Part shown: piece by piece, positions 1 through 8,331 of the stretch | Position numbering within the stretch: the stretch's first letter is position 1 | Layout of the letters: each line of letters starts with the position of its first letter | NCBI GenBank assembly: GCA_049487715.1 | Contig: CP150551.1 | Span: 372,001 to 436,000 of the forward strand | Reading direction: 5' to 3' | Origin: Pycnococcus provasolii | Lineage: Eukaryota; Chlorophyta; Pseudoscourfieldiophyceae; Pseudoscourfieldiales | DNA: 64,000 nucleotides | The notes under the pieces: model-generated | The model's database searches: none | The model's input: the letters and a program-made list of their open reading frames with translations, nothing else | What the model was told of the DNA's origin: nothing | Program-made: the position numbers and the translations under genes

Positions 1-461
1 TAGCAGGAACGGGGCCTGGCGCAGCGGTCGTCGGCGAAGTCGACGAGCACTTAGATGGCGAAACTGTGAGCACGTCTCCCTCCTTGGTGAACGTGAACTT
101 GGTCGACGAGGACGTAACCTTGAGCTCAGGCGTACCTGTATTGATTGGTTGAATTGAAGGAGTTGGTGGGTGAGGTGTGCGTTGCAAGAGGTGAAAGGCG
201 TATCGTCAGTGAGTTGGCCTGTTGTGCATAGTTTTCAAAGCAAGCAAGTATGGGAAACTTACCCTTCTTTGGTTGAAGAATGTTCGGCTTCACACCTCCC
301 GTGAACTTGATTTGCTTGATTCCCACAAGGCTGAAAGTTCCAGTCGCCTCTGGGTCGATTGGGCAGTTATCCGCCGCCGCAAGTGGGATCGCCGTAGCAA
401 GCAGGCCTAAGGTCGCAAGCCTAAGGTTAGCAGACATCAACAAGTCAGTAGAGTTCTTCAC
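1..461 (-). CDS. Secreted protein of unknown function, two exons seen, 3' end off the window
   Basis: Exon 1 is 263-461 and begins with ATG at 461. It encodes a hydrophobic signal peptide (a second ATG eight codons in gives the tighter signal, ending near LAAA-DNC). The exon ends at a strong donor GTAAGT (intron 136-262, 127 bp), and the acceptor is CAATACAG. Exon 2 (135 down to 1) stays open in the joined frame and is rich in Ser, Thr and Lys. Reading through the intron would give an early stop, so splicing is favoured. The mature protein begins with a Cys-containing segment. I do not recognise the family. Secretion is inferred from the signal peptide only. The gene is incomplete because it runs past base 1. 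Confidence 0.6.
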
Positions 462-915
462 GCCTCGCTATAGGGAGTGTGAAGAATGTTGAGAATGACG
501 TCCTCGATATGCGAGAGGTGTGTTGTGATGGGACTTAACAACAAAGCAAGCCCTGGGGTACAAGCAGCAAGGGGGTCTTAACGACACGGTCTTTCTTCCT
601 AACGTTAACGCACAACGCGTCGCGCGCGACCTTTGGTGCGTGCCTTTGGTGGGGACGAAACGTCACGAGGGACCTACGGGACGATCGCGACACGCACGAC
701 GGTAGGAAGTACGTGGTGGCGCGTGCGGGAGCGCGTTGGATGGCTTAATCGCGTGATGGGTTCCCCTCCCATCACACCACGCCGATCCCATCCCATTCCG
801 TCGTCGAGAAATCACGCCATGCAACTTTTTCCTCCCTTTTTTTTTTTTTTTTTTTTCATTTTTCGGTTGCCCGTTGCCATTTTTTCTTTCTGTACCCACT
901 GTAAACTTTAAATGT

Positions 916-959
916 CACTTGCAAGGGCACTAGTGACTGCAGGTGGCCACTTGCAAGGG
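916..959. repeat. Two direct copies of a 12-base motif
   Basis: CACTTGCAAGGG occurs at 916-927 and again at 948-959. A related inverted piece (GGCAAGTG) follows at about 972-979. The core TTGCAA is itself palindromic. Such paired palindromic sites could be protein-binding sites or part of a short transposon-like element; nothing decides between these. Confidence 0.4.
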
Positions 960-1009
960 AGTCTTTTTACTGGCAAGTGCCACATTCCGCTGCGAAGCGG
1001 TATATAATT

Positions 1010-1040
1010 TATCACGGTACCAAAAAATTTTACCGTGATA
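1010..1040. repeat. Perfect 10-bp inverted repeat with 11-base loop
   Basis: TATCACGGTA at 1010-1019 pairs exactly with TACCGTGATA at 1031-1040 around an A/T-rich loop. It sits about 640 bp upstream of the amine oxidase start. It may be a hairpin, a dyad binding site, or the end of a small mobile element. Confidence 0.55.
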
Positions 1041-1678
1041 TTTTCTCAGGTGGCAGGTGGCGTCTCGAAAAGCGCCGTGGTGTCGGAAAGTGAACAAACG
1101 AATCCGATCTTTTCTTCTGGCTCAGGATCTGGCATTTATTTGAGATGTCTGGAACCATCAAGATTTCTGGAAAACCGTCCGTCTCAAGCGCGTTGATGGC
1201 GCTTGATGGCTGTGAAACGTCACACAAGACAAAAGACGTGGATCAGCCACCATGCTTGCCGCAGACGACTCATATAAGGTTATGCTAAAATCAGAGAGAC
1301 GTGTGTTGTTTTTTGCCTGCCAATGTAGTCAGTATTAAACGCCTTGAGCCTCGGCTTGAGCAAGCGCGATTTCACGTGATCGGTCAGCTGATGATCATCA
1401 TCGACGTCACTTCTGCGACTTATTCTTATGCCCAAACCACCTCAACTTGTACTGTAAAACGTCCTCCACTCACTCACTCGGTCGAAAGAATCCTCCTCTG
1501 TCCTTCAACTTGTTCCACCTCGTCGTTGTTCGTTGTTCGTTTTCTCGCGCACCTTTTCTCCTGTAGGTGGGTAACTTAGGTGGTGGTATCGTTATCCGTG
1601 GCCATTTCCTCGCCATCATCATCGTCATTCGTCATCTTCGTCGCACCTTCTCTGGTCCCCTTGAAGAATCAATCAGCC

Positions 1679-3853
1679 ATGGCCACCTCGTCGAACGTAA
1701 TCATGCAGCTGTTGACGCTCTCGACGGCAGCTCTTGTCGTGATGACGGCCGTCTCGTCGCTCATGGTGGTGGCACGTGCGCAGAGCTGCACGGACACCAT
1801 CACCGTCGAACTTCCCAACTCGCTCGTTAACGACGTCGTCGAAGAGTGCAAGGCCATCACGAACACGCCTGGCCAGTGTCCAGTGGAGTTTCCCGCGATG
1901 AAAACCACCGCGTCCGACTACACCGCGCCCCTATCGTGCCCGGTCAGCATCATCGGTGCAGGTACAGGTGGCGCGTACGTGGCAATGCGCCTTATCGACA
2001 CCAAGACCGTTCCCGCGAGCGACATCTGCGTCTTCGAGGCAACGAGCCGCGTGGGTGGACGCCTCTACTCGCTGCGTGGCCTCGGAAAGAATGGAGATCT
2101 CAGCGTCGATGCTGGAGGCTACCGAACGTGGCCTCGGTTCACGCCAGTTACGCACGCGCTCATCACCGAAGTGCTCGGCCTCGGGGTCGAGTGCTACGAA
2201 GACGAGGATCCGTGCGAGAAGTTCAACATCATCGACAAGGATGGCAACAAGGCTGGATTTGCGACTATGCCAGAGGAAATGATGCGCCGCGTGACGGATG
2301 CCGGTGTTCGCTACTTCCCAACACACAAGCTCGTTTCGATGACCAAGGTTGAGTCCAGCACTCACCTGCACTTCGAGAATGGCATCAAGGCGGCGGCTGG
2401 GCGCGTGTTCCTCAACATTCCACAGCGCCCGCTGCTCGAGGTGCTACGTGGCAGCGAGAGCCTGCTCACGCCCGAGCAGGCAAAGGAGGCATACAGCGGC
2501 GCACACGCCGTGCAGACGGAGATGGTTGCGAAGGTGTACCTCTACTACCCGAACGCTTGGTGGTACGACCTCGGCCTGACGAATGGCGAGTTTGCTGATG
2601 AGGGAGACGCGACGAATATGCCGCTGAAGGGGAGGTACCACGACGGACACGTCAAGTGCGCAGACCCTGTCAAGCGAACGGGATGCGACGGCTTTCTGCT
2701 GTCGACGTACATCCACGACTACGCGGGCGAGACGAGCATGTATTTCCGCCGCTTCCAGGAGGATCGTCCGGAGCCGGTAACGATCGTGTCGAACAACACG
2801 GCGGAGGGTCGCATCTTCCTCGAGCACGCGCACAAGCGCTTGATGGATTACCACTCGGCGCTGCCTGCGGGAACGATCTCTCTGCCGCAGTACGAGATTA
2901 ACAAGAAGCTGAGTCGCGCAAGAGCGCCGCCGGAGTTCGCGGTGCTCGCCACGTGGAACATTGCCACCGTCGGCAGCGGCGGCGGCTGGCACGGCTGGAC
3001 GGATCTCGATCGCGTCAGCACGGCGAAGTTCCCCTTCCCCGAATCGCTGAACATCGACGTCATCAACGAGGCGTTCTCCAACGTGCAGGGTTGGGCCGAA
3101 GGTTCGCTGCAGCACGCCGATGCGGTTCTCAAGCTGCGCTATGGCATCGAGTCGCCGTGGAACTTTACCGTCTCGGAAGGTCGCCAGATCGTGGCGCAGA
3201 CGCAATCGAAGAAGTGCGAGGAGGAGAGCGTGGGGCCCGTCTTGGGGGGAGGAGGCGGATCAGACGACGAGCATCTCTGCTTCTTGGGCGAAACGCGCAT
3301 TGCGATGCCTGGTGACGAGGCGCCACGTCGTCTGGACGAGATGAAGGTGGGCGATGTCATCCGAGCTGGCGACGACACTGACGCGACTTCCGTCGTCACG
3401 GAGGTTCTCGTGCATCCCGTTGGCCGCACGGTGGATGTCGCGGTTCTTACCGGCGGCGCGAAGGATGTGGTGGCGTCGTTGACCCACCCGATCAAGGTTG
3501 GTGGAGCTTGGCTCGAGTCTCGCACAGCGATCGAGCAGGGACTGATCGCAGGTCGAATCGAAAAGCGATTCGTGGCACAATATTACAATCTCGAGGTTGA
3601 CGGTCATGCTCCTGGCGCCAGCGCATCAGAACACTCGTACATTCTTGCCGACTTGAACGACGGCGTGCGTGCAAGCGGCCTTGGCGACGACGTGACTTTG
3701 AATCGCATGTATCGTCGGCAGGTGGCATGGGGTGCTGACAGCGGAAAGATGAAGACGACGACGGCGATAGGAGTTGCTGCTCGTGGGGTCGCTGCCGCCG
3801 CGACATTGGCTACTAGCACTCAGGTGTGTCACGCGACGGCAACTGCGAAGTAG
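1679..3853 (+). CDS. Secreted flavin amine oxidase fused to a C-terminal Hint-like domain
   Basis: The ATG at 1679 (CCATGG context) is preferred over one at 1580 because it gives a clean signal peptide ending near VVARAQ. The protein is 724 aa. A Rossmann FAD-binding motif GAGTGG lies at residues 93-98, followed by an acidic residue and VGGR near 126, as in flavin-containing amine oxidases (oxidative deamination of amines, FAD cofactor). The oxidase part extends to about residue 500. After a Gly/Ser/Asp linker comes a region starting CFLGETRI with Cys 534, a short conserved block (about 545-560), SLTHP at 600-604 and a terminal NLEV...YILA block. This order matches Hedgehog/intein (Hint) domains, in which the first Cys and a T/S-x-x-H His act in self-processing. 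Whether this one cleaves is not known. It is convergent with the carrier gene, 90 bp apart. Confidence 0.8.
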   Translation: MATSSNVIMQLLTLSTAALVVMTAVSSLMVVARAQSCTDTITVELPNSLVNDVVEECKAITNTPGQCPVEFPAMKTTASDYTAPLSCPVSIIGAGTGGAYVAMRLIDTKTVPASDICVFEATSRVGGRLYSLRGLGKNGDLSVDAGGYRTWPRFTPVTHALITEVLGLGVECYEDEDPCEKFNIIDKDGNKAGFATMPEEMMRRVTDAGVRYFPTHKLVSMTKVESSTHLHFENGIKAAAGRVFLNIPQRPLLEVLRGSESLLTPEQAKEAYSGAHAVQTEMVAKVYLYYPNAWWYDLGLTNGEFADEGDATNMPLKGRYHDGHVKCADPVKRTGCDGFLLSTYIHDYAGETSMYFRRFQEDRPEPVTIVSNNTAEGRIFLEHAHKRLMDYHSALPAGTISLPQYEINKKLSRARAPPEFAVLATWNIATVGSGGGWHGWTDLDRVSTAKFPFPESLNIDVINEAFSNVQGWAEGSLQHADAVLKLRYGIESPWNFTVSEGRQIVAQTQSKKCEEESVGPVLGGGGGSDDEHLCFLGETRIAMPGDEAPRRLDEMKVGDVIRAGDDTDATSVVTEVLVHPVGRTVDVAVLTGGAKDVVASLTHPIKVGGAWLESRTAIEQGLIAGRIEKRFVAQYYNLEVDGHAPGASASEHSYILADLNDGVRASGLGDDVTLNRMYRRQVAWGADSGKMKTTTAIGVAARGVAAAATLATSTQVCHATATAK

Positions 3854-3943
3854 GTGGGAAGGTGTAGATGTTGACATTTTCAGAGGGGGAGGATAGGCTT
3901 CAAGGGTGCGCGTACAGACGTAATGATACGTGGTATTTGAAGT

Positions 3944-5239
3944 TTACACTTGTCCTGCCACCAGTTCGAGGATGACATAATATGCGATACAAATTGGGAT
4001 TGACAGAATTGTTCCGATCGTAACCCCAAATTCCAAAAGCTTCGGGCGCGCATTAAAAAGAACCGATATGTTGAACGCAACAATTGCCACAGGCAAGGTC
4101 CACATTAGTACAAACATTTTGAATGCCTCGCCCCGCAAACCGACGACGAGGCTTGCAATCACAGCTATGGCCGGTGCGACGGCGAAGCGCAGCAGCAAAC
4201 TTTCCCACGGGAGGAGGCAAAGTCTCTCGTACCAATTTCTCGATTTGCGAGAAGGCGGAACGATCGACTCCACATCCATTGGTCCAATCGATGCACCTGC
4301 GCCTCCACTGGTGTCCTGCTCCGACACCAAATTATCTGTTGCGCCGCCCTTATCGTCGCCGTCAATACCATCACCCTCCGATGTGGTATTGATGGTGAAT
4401 AGCCCCATCGACACGAGAGCAACGCCAAAGAGCGACCTCGCCAGTGCGTCAAAGCAGCCATGCATAGGCTTCAGGTTGTGATCAGTTATCCTAAAGCCGG
4501 CGCTTCTTGAGACGAGGCTAAAAGCTATTCCTCCAAATGTAGCCAGTGCCGCCGGTCCACGCGAGATGCGTAGAAATGCCGTCAAGGCGGTTTGCAGTGG
4601 CCGCGGCAAGCAGCTGCACGGAAGCTTCGCTTCCGTGGACGACGCCTCGCCCTCTGTCCCTACGACTCTTGCAGAAGTCTTTCGTGCCTGTACAGCCATC
4701 TCTCCAATCACAAAGCAGAATGGGAAAAGGAGGAGTGCCTGCGCCGCCATTATGATGGACATGGCTCTTACCACACGTCCATGGTCAAAGAATCCACTCA
4801 AGAGCGGGATGCCTATTACGAACGTGTTTGGGAATGCGATCACCATGAAGTCCGCTAAATATTTCGTGTAGAAATCACCCTCAAGGTCATTGTCGTCGTC
4901 GTCGTCGGCGGGGGCGGCGGCGGCGGCGGCCCGTCTCCGCTGAAATTGGAAGCTGTGGACGGCCCACAGCCCAGGTGCGAGTATAAGTTTGACGAGCGTG
5001 TCCGCCGCGATGAAGAGGTACATCGTTGCGTCTGAGAAGTCCGCATCCGCGAGGCTGAGGAAGACGAGAGCGGGTACACCAATATTCATCACGTATGCGT
5101 TGAGCGTTTTGAGCACAACATGCGAGGGGATGGGTTGAAACACACAGAACACGTGTGCGAGAATCCCTACGAAGATGCAGAAGTAGATGGACAAACTTGC
5201 GGATAATAACCTGATGACATCCAACTGCACGTTCACCAT
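3944..5239 (-). CDS. PIN/auxin-efflux-carrier-like membrane transporter
   Basis: 431 aa, starting at an ATG. The N-terminal half has several strong membrane segments, then a charged loop rich in Ala and Asp (about residues 105-122). Next comes a segment with PNTFVIGIPLLSGFF, the Asn-Thr-Phe...Gly-Ile-Pro block typical of the membrane transport protein family (Pfam Mem_trans, which includes PIN and PILS carriers). A second hydrophilic loop (Gly/Asp/Ser-rich) separates the C-terminal hydrophobic block of about four to five helices. Members move small organic anions such as auxin in plants; in algae the substrate is usually unknown. It is divergent from the kinase gene across a 500-bp region with telomere-like motifs. 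The family call is good and the substrate is unassigned. Confidence 0.8.
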   Translation of the reverse strand: MVNVQLDVIRLLSASLSIYFCIFVGILAHVFCVFQPIPSHVVLKTLNAYVMNIGVPALVFLSLADADFSDATMYLFIAADTLVKLILAPGLWAVHSFQFQRRRAAAAAAPADDDDDNDLEGDFYTKYLADFMVIAFPNTFVIGIPLLSGFFDHGRVVRAMSIIMAAQALLLFPFCFVIGEMAVQARKTSARVVGTEGEASSTEAKLPCSCLPRPLQTALTAFLRISRGPAALATFGGIAFSLVSRSAGFRITDHNLKPMHGCFDALARSLFGVALVSMGLFTINTTSEGDGIDGDDKGGATDNLVSEQDTSGGAGASIGPMDVESIVPPSRKSRNWYERLCLLPWESLLLRFAVAPAIAVIASLVVGLRGEAFKMFVLMWTLPVAIVAFNISVLFNARPKLLEFGVTIGTILSIPICIAYYVILELVAGQV

Positions 5240-5739
5240 CCCTGAGGTTTTAATGATAACGATTGATTGACACAGATGGAGATACAGAGCGACACACAGC
5301 GATCCAAGAATGAGAATGACACTTACAAATCTTTCTAGGATTCTTGGAAAGAAAATGAGGCTTCGAAGGGGGGGGACCGGTAACGGCAGAAAGAAGCCCG
5401 CCCTTGGAAAAGAAACCCGTGGGTTAGGGGTTAGGAAAGGTAACCCCTAACCAGGTCCCCTAACCCTAGGGTAGGCCGAGGAACGTTCCCTTTTGTGTTG
5501 ATTGATTATTCGGGGTTCAAGCCCAAGGGGGAAAACAGGAACCCCTCTTTAAAGGTACTCCAAGGGTAGCCTAGGGAATGCCCAATGGGAAGGGAGGGAC
5601 CCCCCTTGGCCTTGGCCTGGGGATCCCTCCTAGCACCGGGTATGTGTACCGTGTTAACAAGTTCCGCCTGCTTCAGTTTCAGGGCCTGCTTCGTTGCCCC
5701 CTGTTATTCTTAGTACGGGCCATTTATTCATTCGGAAGC
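5240..5739. promoter_or_regulatory. Divergent promoter region with telomere-like motifs
   Basis: Shared 5' region of the carrier gene (minus) and the kinase gene (plus). It contains TTAGGG-type motifs in both orientations: GGGTTAGGGGTTAGG near 5420-5434 and TAACCCCTAACC, CCCCTAACCCTAGGG near 5441-5473. It also has G- and C-runs. An ATG-initiated extension of the kinase frame from 5578 crosses this low-complexity DNA and was not accepted as coding. Confidence 0.5.
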
Positions 5740-8190
5740 ATGTCCTCGCGTTGGCTGTCGAAGCGGTATAGTCCTGTGAAACCTCAGAAGACTGCAGATG
5801 TCAATGATGCTGCTGCTCATGGTGATAGTGACTTGGGTCATTCGGGTCATTCGGGTAACTTGGAAGAACCTGTGTATCGTCAGCGTGTGCAATCAGGTGG
5901 TGTGTCGTCGTCGTCGTCATCGTCTATGGCAGCCTCCACACCCTTGGGGGAAAAGGCGACACCACTCGTTGCTGATGCGCCTTTGCCTTCCTTGCCCGTT
6001 GGTTTGCGGGATCCTGGTACTGCTGAAGGCAATCCAGCTATGAGTCATGATAGTCAGGAAGAACCCGTGTACCGCACTCAGGGCGTACCGCCGTCCGCGG
6101 CAAACTTGAAAGTGAAATCAGACGAGCAGGACTATGATGAACAAAACACAAACAATCCTAGAACAACCAGCGCGTCGGCGCTCCCACTGCCTGTGCTGCT
6201 GCACCCGCCGCTGGGAAGAGGAAGCTTCGGACAGGTATTCCGTGCTCTCGATCCTGTCACGGGAGACGTTCTCGCCGTCAAGAGCCTTCCCATATCCGAT
6301 CCAGCGGAACGGCGCGCAGCTGCCGCCGAACTCGCTCTGCTACGCGCGGCGAGGCACGGGAACGTCGTGCGCTGCCTCGGCGTACGCGAGGATGTGGCGG
6401 AGGCGCCGCCGCGCCTTCCGGGCGGCGGGGAAATTACCGGTGACGACGCGGATGCTGGAGCGGCAGGGCCGAAAACAAATCCAGCTGTGTGGATTCTCAT
6501 GGAGTTCTGCTCCGGTGGTTCTGTGCTCGCGCTGATGCGCCGCGAGGGACGACCGCTCGGCACGCAGCACGACGGCGAGGCGCTCGTTGCATACGTCGCG
6601 AGCGCATGCCTGAACGGTCTTGCGTACCTGCATTCGAACGGGATCATACATCGCGACCTGAAGTGCGGAAACATTCTGCTGACTCGCGACGGCGGCGTGA
6701 GACTTGCGGACTTTGGAACAGCGGCATTCATGTCCACAACTGCACCAGGACGAGGTACCTTCGTTGGCACGCCCCACTGGATGGCTCCCGAGATGGTGCA
6801 GGAGAGTGCCTACGGCAGCGCGGTTGACCTGTGGGCGCTCGGCATCACGCTCATCGAGCTTTGCGAGGGCGAGCCACCTCGGTGGGGCGACGCGCCGATG
6901 CGCGTTGTCTTCCTCATCGCACGCGAGGCGCCTCCAACACTGCGGGAGCCGGAAAATTGGAGCACGGCACTTCATCGACTCGTGGCACGCGTGCTGGTGA
7001 AAGACCCGGCACGACGCTGGACTGCGGCACAGTGCCTTGAGCTTTCGGGAGCTCTTGCGCCGCCTGCAGGATGCTCGATGGCGATGTGCGGGACGGATGC
7101 CGACCCACGTGCCATGGCGCTCAGAGCGCGCATTGCCGCCGCGGGTGCGCTCTCGGAACCTGCGCGCGTAGATGTCGGCACGGCGGACCTCGGACCCACC
7201 GGAACGATCGCGTCGAGCATCGTCGAGCGTGTGATGCCGAGCGGAGTGGACGGGAGCAGCGCACAATTCCTAAGCATTGCCCAGAGACTGCAGGGAAACA
7301 AGCGAGGATCGTCCACGGGATCTAGCATGGTCGAGCGACTATCGTACCTGGCGGAAGATCAAATGGATCAGATGAGCGAGGTTTCGACCTTCATTCACAG
7401 CCCGACAGCATACAACGGCGTGCCGGCAGATCGCACGGTCGCATCGGAGAGTGCGTATAGCTCACTTGCCTCGACTCCAAACAAAGGGCGAATAGGAACA
7501 GCCATCCCAGGGCCTGCAATGCGCGGCAAGGCGACGAGCAGCTTTATGCTCGCCCTGGAAAGCCTCGAGCCAAAGTCGGGTGGTGAGGGTGTGAGAGGGG
7601 TTGAGTCGGGGAACATGGAAGGTCTGGAGAGCCTTCAGGCAAACCCCATGTTCAACTCGTCACGTACGATGGCTTCGTACTCGCCAACATCAAGCGGCGG
7701 TGACATCGCCGCTGCGCAGCACGACAGTCCGTATTGGGACATCCCGAGGACAGTCACGGAGATGCCGAGCAATGCACAGGCAGCGGCTGCCGCAGCGGCA
7801 GCTATGGACGCTGCAGACGCAGGGATTCCACCGCCACCTGCACCTTCGCGACTCGTGCTACACGCTGCCGACTTCGCCGTGGACGCGTTGCTGCATGGGG
7901 AGATAACAACCGTGAGCGCCGAGCACGAGCAGAAGACATTCGTGCCGGCGCCTCCTAAATTCACCACGGATGCAGATTCCCATCCACCCATCATCGGTAA
8001 CCTGCAGGCTGCGCTTGCTCGGCACCTGCACCTTCACTTCACGGCAGACGCTGGGAGAAGACATAGTGAACGCTCACGCGATGCTAAGGAGAGCGCTGCA
8101 CGGCTGCACGGCGCGATTGGCCGAGCCGCGGTGCTATTGGATCAGCAGTTGCTCTTCAAGGAAGATAAGGTAAAACAAAAACATTTGTAA
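5740..8190 (+). CDS. STE20/MAP4K-like serine/threonine protein kinase
   Basis: 816 aa from the ATG at 5740. The kinase domain spans roughly residues 150-420: Gly loop LGRGSFGQVF near 157, VAIK-type Lys 181, HRDLK with catalytic Asp 306, DFG Asp 324, and GTPHWMAPE near 345-352. The last motif is the activation-segment signature of STE20-group kinases. It phosphorylates Ser/Thr, typically in signalling cascades. A Ser/Pro-rich N-terminus has a repeated EEPVYR motif (two copies); the long C-terminal tail is Ser/Ala-rich with no clear domain. There is an insert of about 25 residues in the N-lobe before WILMEF. Near the 3' end, GATAAG precedes a possible donor (GTAAAA, about 8170) with an acceptor TTTGACCAG at about 8232. 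A short alternative C-terminus is therefore possible. It is convergent with SDA1. Confidence 0.88.
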   Translation: MSSRWLSKRYSPVKPQKTADVNDAAAHGDSDLGHSGHSGNLEEPVYRQRVQSGGVSSSSSSSMAASTPLGEKATPLVADAPLPSLPVGLRDPGTAEGNPAMSHDSQEEPVYRTQGVPPSAANLKVKSDEQDYDEQNTNNPRTTSASALPLPVLLHPPLGRGSFGQVFRALDPVTGDVLAVKSLPISDPAERRAAAAELALLRAARHGNVVRCLGVREDVAEAPPRLPGGGEITGDDADAGAAGPKTNPAVWILMEFCSGGSVLALMRREGRPLGTQHDGEALVAYVASACLNGLAYLHSNGIIHRDLKCGNILLTRDGGVRLADFGTAAFMSTTAPGRGTFVGTPHWMAPEMVQESAYGSAVDLWALGITLIELCEGEPPRWGDAPMRVVFLIAREAPPTLREPENWSTALHRLVARVLVKDPARRWTAAQCLELSGALAPPAGCSMAMCGTDADPRAMALRARIAAAGALSEPARVDVGTADLGPTGTIASSIVERVMPSGVDGSSAQFLSIAQRLQGNKRGSSTGSSMVERLSYLAEDQMDQMSEVSTFIHSPTAYNGVPADRTVASESAYSSLASTPNKGRIGTAIPGPAMRGKATSSFMLALESLEPKSGGEGVRGVESGNMEGLESLQANPMFNSSRTMASYSPTSSGGDIAAAQHDSPYWDIPRTVTEMPSNAQAAAAAAAAMDAADAGIPPPPAPSRLVLHAADFAVDALLHGEITTVSAEHEQKTFVPAPPKFTTDADSHPPIIGNLQAALARHLHLHFTADAGRRHSERSRDAKESAARLHGAIGRAAVLLDQQLLFKEDKVKQKHL

Positions 8191-8331
8191 CCTTGTAAAG
8201 AAACAATGTACAATGGATTCTCTTTGACCAGGACAGACAAGGTCACCGTAGGCTTGACCTTGGGACATGGTAGTAGTAAGTTATGGCGGAATGTTTCGGT
8301 TAATACTATTACAACAGTTTATGCAGCTTTT

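Larger units (their letters stand above)
462..1678. other. Intergenic region, no convincing gene
   Basis: This 1.2-kb stretch separates two divergently transcribed genes. It holds a 20-base T run (837-856), two direct copies of a 12-mer (916-927 and 948-959) with an inverted relative near 972, and a perfect inverted repeat at 1010-1040. The open frames in it are short and lack coding character. No telomere-like tract is seen here, unlike most other divergent gaps in the window. Confidence 0.6.

Noticed and set aside
1301-1579. 92-residue plus-strand frame upstream of the amine oxidase
   Set aside because: No domain, poor codon character, lies in probable 5' region.
5505-5530. T-arm-like GGTTCAAGCCC suggestive of a tRNA
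   Set aside because: No matching stem pairing, anticodon arm or acceptor stem could be built around it.
5578-5739. N-terminal extension of the kinase from an ATG at 5578
   Set aside because: It translates low-complexity, telomere-like intergenic DNA; the ATG at 5740 starts the protein-like part.
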